Origin: JAFHCF01 sp048497495 | Lineage (GTDB): Bacteria; Pseudomonadota; Alphaproteobacteria; Rhizobiales; Ancalomicrobiaceae | DNA: 43,155 nt | NCBI GenBank assembly: GCA_048497495.1 | Contig: JAFHCF010000247.1 | Span: forward strand, 1-43,155 | Reading direction: 5' to 3' | Part shown: one piece after another, positions 40,461-43,155 of the stretch | How positions within the stretch are numbered: the first letter of the stretch is position 1 | How the letters are laid out: each line of letters begins with the position of its first letter | Made by a program: the position numbers and the translations under genes | Notes under the pieces: model-generated | What the model was told of the DNA's origin: nothing | What the model saw: only the letters and a program-made list of their open reading frames with translations | Databases searched by the model: none

Positions 40461-43155
40461 ATGCCCCGTGCGTTCCTGTTCCGTCTCATGACGGTTCTGA
40501 TGATGATCCTCGGCCTGGCCGCCGGACCGGTTCTGGCGCAGACGCAGCAAGAAGCTCGTTTCGCGTTGGTGATCGGTCAGGACGCCTATGCCGAAGGCGC
40601 GCTGCCGACGGCAGCCAACGACGCCGGGCTCGTCGCCGACGTCCTGCGTGATGCGGGCTTCGACGTGACGGGCCTCAGGAATATCGACCAGGAGACGCTG
40701 ATGTCGGAGGCCGGCTCCTTCATCGATCGCGTCGCCGCCGCCGGTCCCGGCGCGGTGGTCGTCGTCTACTACGCCGGCTACGGCGTGCAGCACAACGGCG
40801 AGAACTACCTCGTTCCCGTCGGCGCCCGCCTGCAGAACGACGCCGACATCCCCAACGAAGCCCTGCGCGTCGGCGAGTTGCTCGACGGATTGAGCGAGTT
40901 GCAGATCAAGGCGCGGATCGTTCTGCTCGATGCCGCCTACCGCAGCCCCTTCAAGCCGGCCGGCCGGCCGCTCGCCAGCGGCCTCGCCCTGGTCGAACCG
41001 GCCGACGGCACGCTGCTCGGCTACAACGGCGCCCCCGGCACCGTCGTCGCCCCGCCGACTTCCGGCGACTACGGTGAATATGCCTCGGCTTTGGCCGAGA
41101 TGATGCGCGAGGGTGGCATTCCGATCGAGGACGTGCTCGCTCGCGTCCGCCTGCGCGTCAATCAGAAGACCAACGGTGCCGAGGTTCCGTGGTTCTCCTC
41201 CAAGCTCGACGGGCAGTTCCAACTGTTCAACCGCGCGCCGGAACCCGCCGCCGCCGCGACGACCGGCGCGACCCCGCCGGCCGACCCGGTCGCGGAAATG
41301 GCCGCGCTGAATACGCTGCGGTCCAAGCCGATGCGGGAACTCTCGGCGCCCGAGGCCTATACCGCCGCCGTCGCCGACGACAGCATGGAGAGCTATCAGT
41401 CTTATCTCGATGCTCATGCCGAAGCCGCCAACGCCAAGCGCGTGCGGGCCATGCTGGCCGCGCGGCGTGAGGCGCGGTGGTGGGCGCGAACGGTCGGCGC
41501 CGACACCTCCAGGGCCTACTGGACCTATCTGAAGCGCTATCCCAACGGACCGCACGCGGACGAGGCTCGGGCTCGGCTCGCCGACCTCCAGGTCGAGGTC
41601 GCACCGCCGCCGGTGTTCGACGAAGTCGTCTTCGAGGACCTGCCGCCGCCGCCGATCGAGGAGGTGACGTTCATCTCCCGCCCGGTGATCGACTTCGGTT
41701 TCTTCGACTTCGCGCCGCCGCCGCCGCCGCCGATCTTCATCATGGCGCCGCCGTTCTTCGTGCTGCCGCCGCCGCCGCCGGTGTTCGGCATCGGCATCCT
41801 GCCGATCCCGATTCTGCCGATGCCGATCGCGGTGGTGCCGCCCTTCGTCGCCATGCCGATCCGGGCGGACCCGATCGGCGCCTTCAACCGTCCCGGCAAT
41901 CCCGGCATGGCCGGAGGCCCCGGCATCGGTCGCGGCCCGGGAGGCGTTCAGCCGATCAACGCACCGATCGGCAAGGGCCCCGGCCTGATCCGCAATCCGG
42001 GACACGTGCCCGGGCAGAAGGGTATCACCGGTCGCAACCAACCCGGACAGAACGGCCTCGTCGGCCGTAATCAGCCCGGGCAACAGGGCCTCACCGGTCG
42101 CAATCAGCCTGGGCAGCAGGGCCTCACCGGCCGCAATCTGCCCGGACAGCAGGGCCTCACCGGCCGGCAGCCCGGTCAGCCCGGCGTCACCGGTCGCAAT
42201 CTGCCCGGACAGCAGGGCCTCACCGGCCGGCAACCCGGTCAGCCCGGCCTCACCGGTCGCAATCTGCCCGGACAGCAGGGTCTCACCGGCCGGCAACCCG
42301 GTCAGCCCGGCCTCACCGGCCGCAATCTGCCCGGACAGCAGGGCCTCACCGGTCGCCAACCCGGTCAGCCCGGCCTCACCGGTCGCAATCTGCCCGGACA
42401 GCAGGGCCTCACCGGTCGCCAACCCGGTCAGCCCGGCCTCACCGGTCGCAATCTGCCTGGGCAACAGGGCCTCACCGGTCGGCAGCCCGGTCAGCCCGGC
42501 CTCACAGGCCGCAATCTGCCTGGGCAACAGGGCCTCACCGGCCGGCAACCCGGTCAGCCCGGCCTCACCGGTCGCAATTTGCCTGGGCAACAGGGCCTCA
42601 CCGGTCGGCAGCCCGGTCAGCCCGGCCTCACAGGCCGCAATCTGCCTGGGCAACAGGGTCTCACCGGTCGGCAGCCCGGTCAGCCTGGTCGCAACCAGGG
42701 TCTGCTGCAGGGACTGTCTCGGTCGCATCCCAATCAGGTCGGCCGGCAACCGTCCGGTCTGACACAGGGTCGGCAGAACCAGCTCGGCCAGCAACAGCAG
42801 ATGCGCAGCCAGCAGCAGCAGCAGCGCATCATGCAGCAGCAACAGAGGAATACGCAGCAGCTGCAACAGCAGCGTACGCAGCAACAGAGGGTGCAACAGC
42901 AGGGGTCGCAGCAGCAGCAGATGCAGCAGCAGAGAGCGCAGCAACAGCAGCGGGCTCAGCAGCAGCAGAGGGCGCAGCAGATGCAGCAGCAGAGGTCGCA
43001 GCAACAGCGGGCTCAGCAGCAGCAGCAGCAACGGTCGCAGCAGATGCAGCAGCAGAGGGCGCAACAGCAGCGGGCTCAGCAGCAGCAGCAGCAGCGGTCG
43101 CAGCAGATGCAGCAGCAGAGGGCGCAACAGCAGCGGGCTCAGCAGCAGCAGCAGC
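40461..43155 (+). CDS. Secreted caspase-like (peptidase C14) pseudoenzyme with Pro-rich, collagen-like and Gln-rich C-terminus; 3' end outside the window
   Basis: At least 898 residues, open at the right edge. GGAGAG lies five bases before the ATG. A signal peptide (1-26, LAAGPVLAQ) leads to a caspase p20-like domain (about 32-255): ARFALVIGQDAYAEGALPTA, VVVYYAGYGVQHNGENYLVPVG, RIVLLDAAYRSPFK. The catalytic pair is missing. The His of the usual YYAGHG is Tyr107, and the Cys of LDACRNNPF is Ala159. A helical segment (about 285-375, YWTYLKRYPNGPHADEA) is followed by a Pro/hydrophobic stretch (about 380-480) with PPPPPP runs. Then come collagen-like Gly-x-Gln repeats (524-745), and a Gln/Arg/Ala-rich tail from about 770. 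Prokaryotic caspase homologues with the dyad changed to Tyr-Ser are known in alphaproteobacteria; Tyr-Ala here is a related loss. A structural or protein-binding role at the cell surface is inferred. Confidence 0.85.
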   Translation, partial: MPRAFLFRLMTVLMMILGLAAGPVLAQTQQEARFALVIGQDAYAEGALPTAANDAGLVADVLRDAGFDVTGLRNIDQETLMSEAGSFIDRVAAAGPGAVVVVYYAGYGVQHNGENYLVPVGARLQNDADIPNEALRVGELLDGLSELQIKARIVLLDAAYRSPFKPAGRPLASGLALVEPADGTLLGYNGAPGTVVAPPTSGDYGEYASALAEMMREGGIPIEDVLARVRLRVNQKTNGAEVPWFSSKLDGQFQLFNRAPEPAAAATTGATPPADPVAEMAALNTLRSKPMRELSAPEAYTAAVADDSMESYQSYLDAHAEAANAKRVRAMLAARREARWWARTVGADTSRAYWTYLKRYPNGPHADEARARLADLQVEVAPPPVFDEVVFEDLPPPPIEEVTFISRPVIDFGFFDFAPPPPPPIFIMAPPFFVLPPPPPVFGIGILPIPILPMPIAVVPPFVAMPIRADPIGAFNRPGNPGMAGGPGIGRGPGGVQPINAPIGKGPGLIRNPGHVPGQKGITGRNQPGQNGLVGRNQPGQQGLTGRNQPGQQGLTGRNLPGQQGLTGRQPGQPGVTGRNLPGQQGLTGRQPGQPGLTGRNLPGQQGLTGRQPGQPGLTGRNLPGQQGLTGRQPGQPGLTGRNLPGQQGLTGRQPGQPGLTGRNLPGQQGLTGRQPGQPGLTGRNLPGQQGLTGRQPGQPGLTGRNLPGQQGLTGRQPGQPGLTGRNLPGQQGLTGRQPGQPGRNQGLLQGLSRSHPNQVGRQPSGLTQGRQNQLGQQQQMRSQQQQQRIMQQQQRNTQQLQQQRTQQQRVQQQGSQQQQMQQQRAQQQQRAQQQQRAQQMQQQRSQQQRAQQQQQQRSQQMQQQRAQQQRAQQQQQQRSQQMQQQRAQQQRAQQQQQ
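42030..42695 (+). repeat. Collagen-like coding repeats: 33-bp units, then nine 63-bp tandem units
   Basis: From 42030, three 33-bp copies of an 11-residue GRNQPGQxGL(T/V) unit are followed from 42129 by nine copies of a 63-bp unit coding GRNLPGQQGLT-GRQPGQPGLT. The unit differences are mostly synonymous third-base changes (ggc/ggt, cag/caa, ctg/ttg), so the protein sequence is under selection. One copy has Val instead of Leu (PGVT). The near-identical later units suggest recent expansion, and copy number may vary between strains. Confidence 0.92.
42961..43155 (+). repeat. 60-bp Gln-rich tandem repeats running off the window
   Basis: The 60-base stretches starting at 43021 and 43081 differ at one base, and the one starting at 42961 is a shifted, degenerate copy. 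Each unit codes for 20 residues of Gln with Arg, Ser, Met and Ala (QQQQQRSQQMQQQRAQQQRA). The array is still open at the window edge, so the full length is unknown. Confidence 0.9.

Noticed and set aside
42129..42695. CRISPR-like array of regular repeats
   Set aside because: Units are contiguous 63-bp coding repeats without unique spacers, differing synonymously, and no cas genes are present.
40377..43127. A 916-codon open frame on the minus strand rich in Leu, opposite the pseudo-caspase
   Set aside because: It is the mirror of Gln and Gly-Pro repeats (CAG on one strand reads as Leu on the other). The plus frame has a ribosome site, signal peptide and recognisable domain.

Overview
The window is high-GC DNA (roughly two-thirds or more G+C by eye) with dense genes, GGAGG-type ribosome sites, many 4-bp ATGA stop/start overlaps and mostly alphaproteobacterial families: TRAP transporters, a two-domain PCC/DUF296 protein, a periplasmic alpha-2-macroglobulin with PBP1C, and glpR-glpD-glpK. 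It fits a chromosome segment of a Hyphomicrobiales (Rhizobiales)-like alphaproteobacterium. The genus cannot be named from the sequence alone. No transposase, integrase, phage gene or CRISPR array was seen.

Layout. (1) 1-2.75 kb: a dipeptide-type ABC solute-binding protein on the minus strand diverges from a TIM-barrel sugar isomerase/epimerase-like gene. A 22-bp perfect palindrome lies between them. (2) 2.8-8.3 kb, minus strand: a translationally coupled catabolic operon of thiolase-like protein, acyl-CoA synthetase, PCC/DUF296 protein and SDR dehydrogenase, with an IclR regulator upstream. (3) 8.5-12.3 kb, plus strand: TRAP transporter dctP and fused dctQM plus a second SDR. Two matching 17-bp palindromes flank the iclR/dctP divergent control region. 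(4) 12.4-16.6 kb: glpR, glpD, glpK with clustered TTCG/CGAA motifs that look like operators. (5) 16.7-25.3 kb: a potassium uptake operon, small membrane ORF, kdpF, kdpA, kdpB, kdpC, kdpD, kdpE, followed by a PtsN-like EIIA gene. A 36-nt perfect palindrome sits between kdpA and kdpB. (6) 25.6-28.2 kb: an inositol-monophosphatase/histidinol-phosphatase family gene, a divergent LysR/cupin pair and tRNA-Arg(ACG). (7) 28.3-30.8 kb: convergent EamA-type and DHA2-type MFS transporters. (8) 30.9-38.3 kb, minus strand: alpha-2-macroglobulin followed 7 nt later by pbpC. (9) 38.5 kb to the end, plus strand: two secreted proteins whose protease-like domains have lost their catalytic residues. One is a peptidoglycan-binding protein with a degenerate trypsin-like domain. 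The other is a pseudo-caspase with a Pro-rich segment, collagen-like 21-residue repeats and a Gln-rich tail that runs off the window.

How they work together. Regions 2 and 3 look like one uptake-and-activation module: a TRAP system imports an organic acid that is CoA-activated, cleaved by the thiolase-like protein and oxidised, under IclR control. The kdp operon carries its own sensor, response regulator and an EIIA-Ntr-like protein that may tune KdpD. The least ordinary part is 30.9-43.1 kb. There a protease-trapping alpha-2-macroglobulin and its cell-wall repair enzyme lie next to two secreted pseudo-proteases, the second preceded by an about 32% GC island. This arrangement is the best candidate for an undescribed system, but any functional link is inference.
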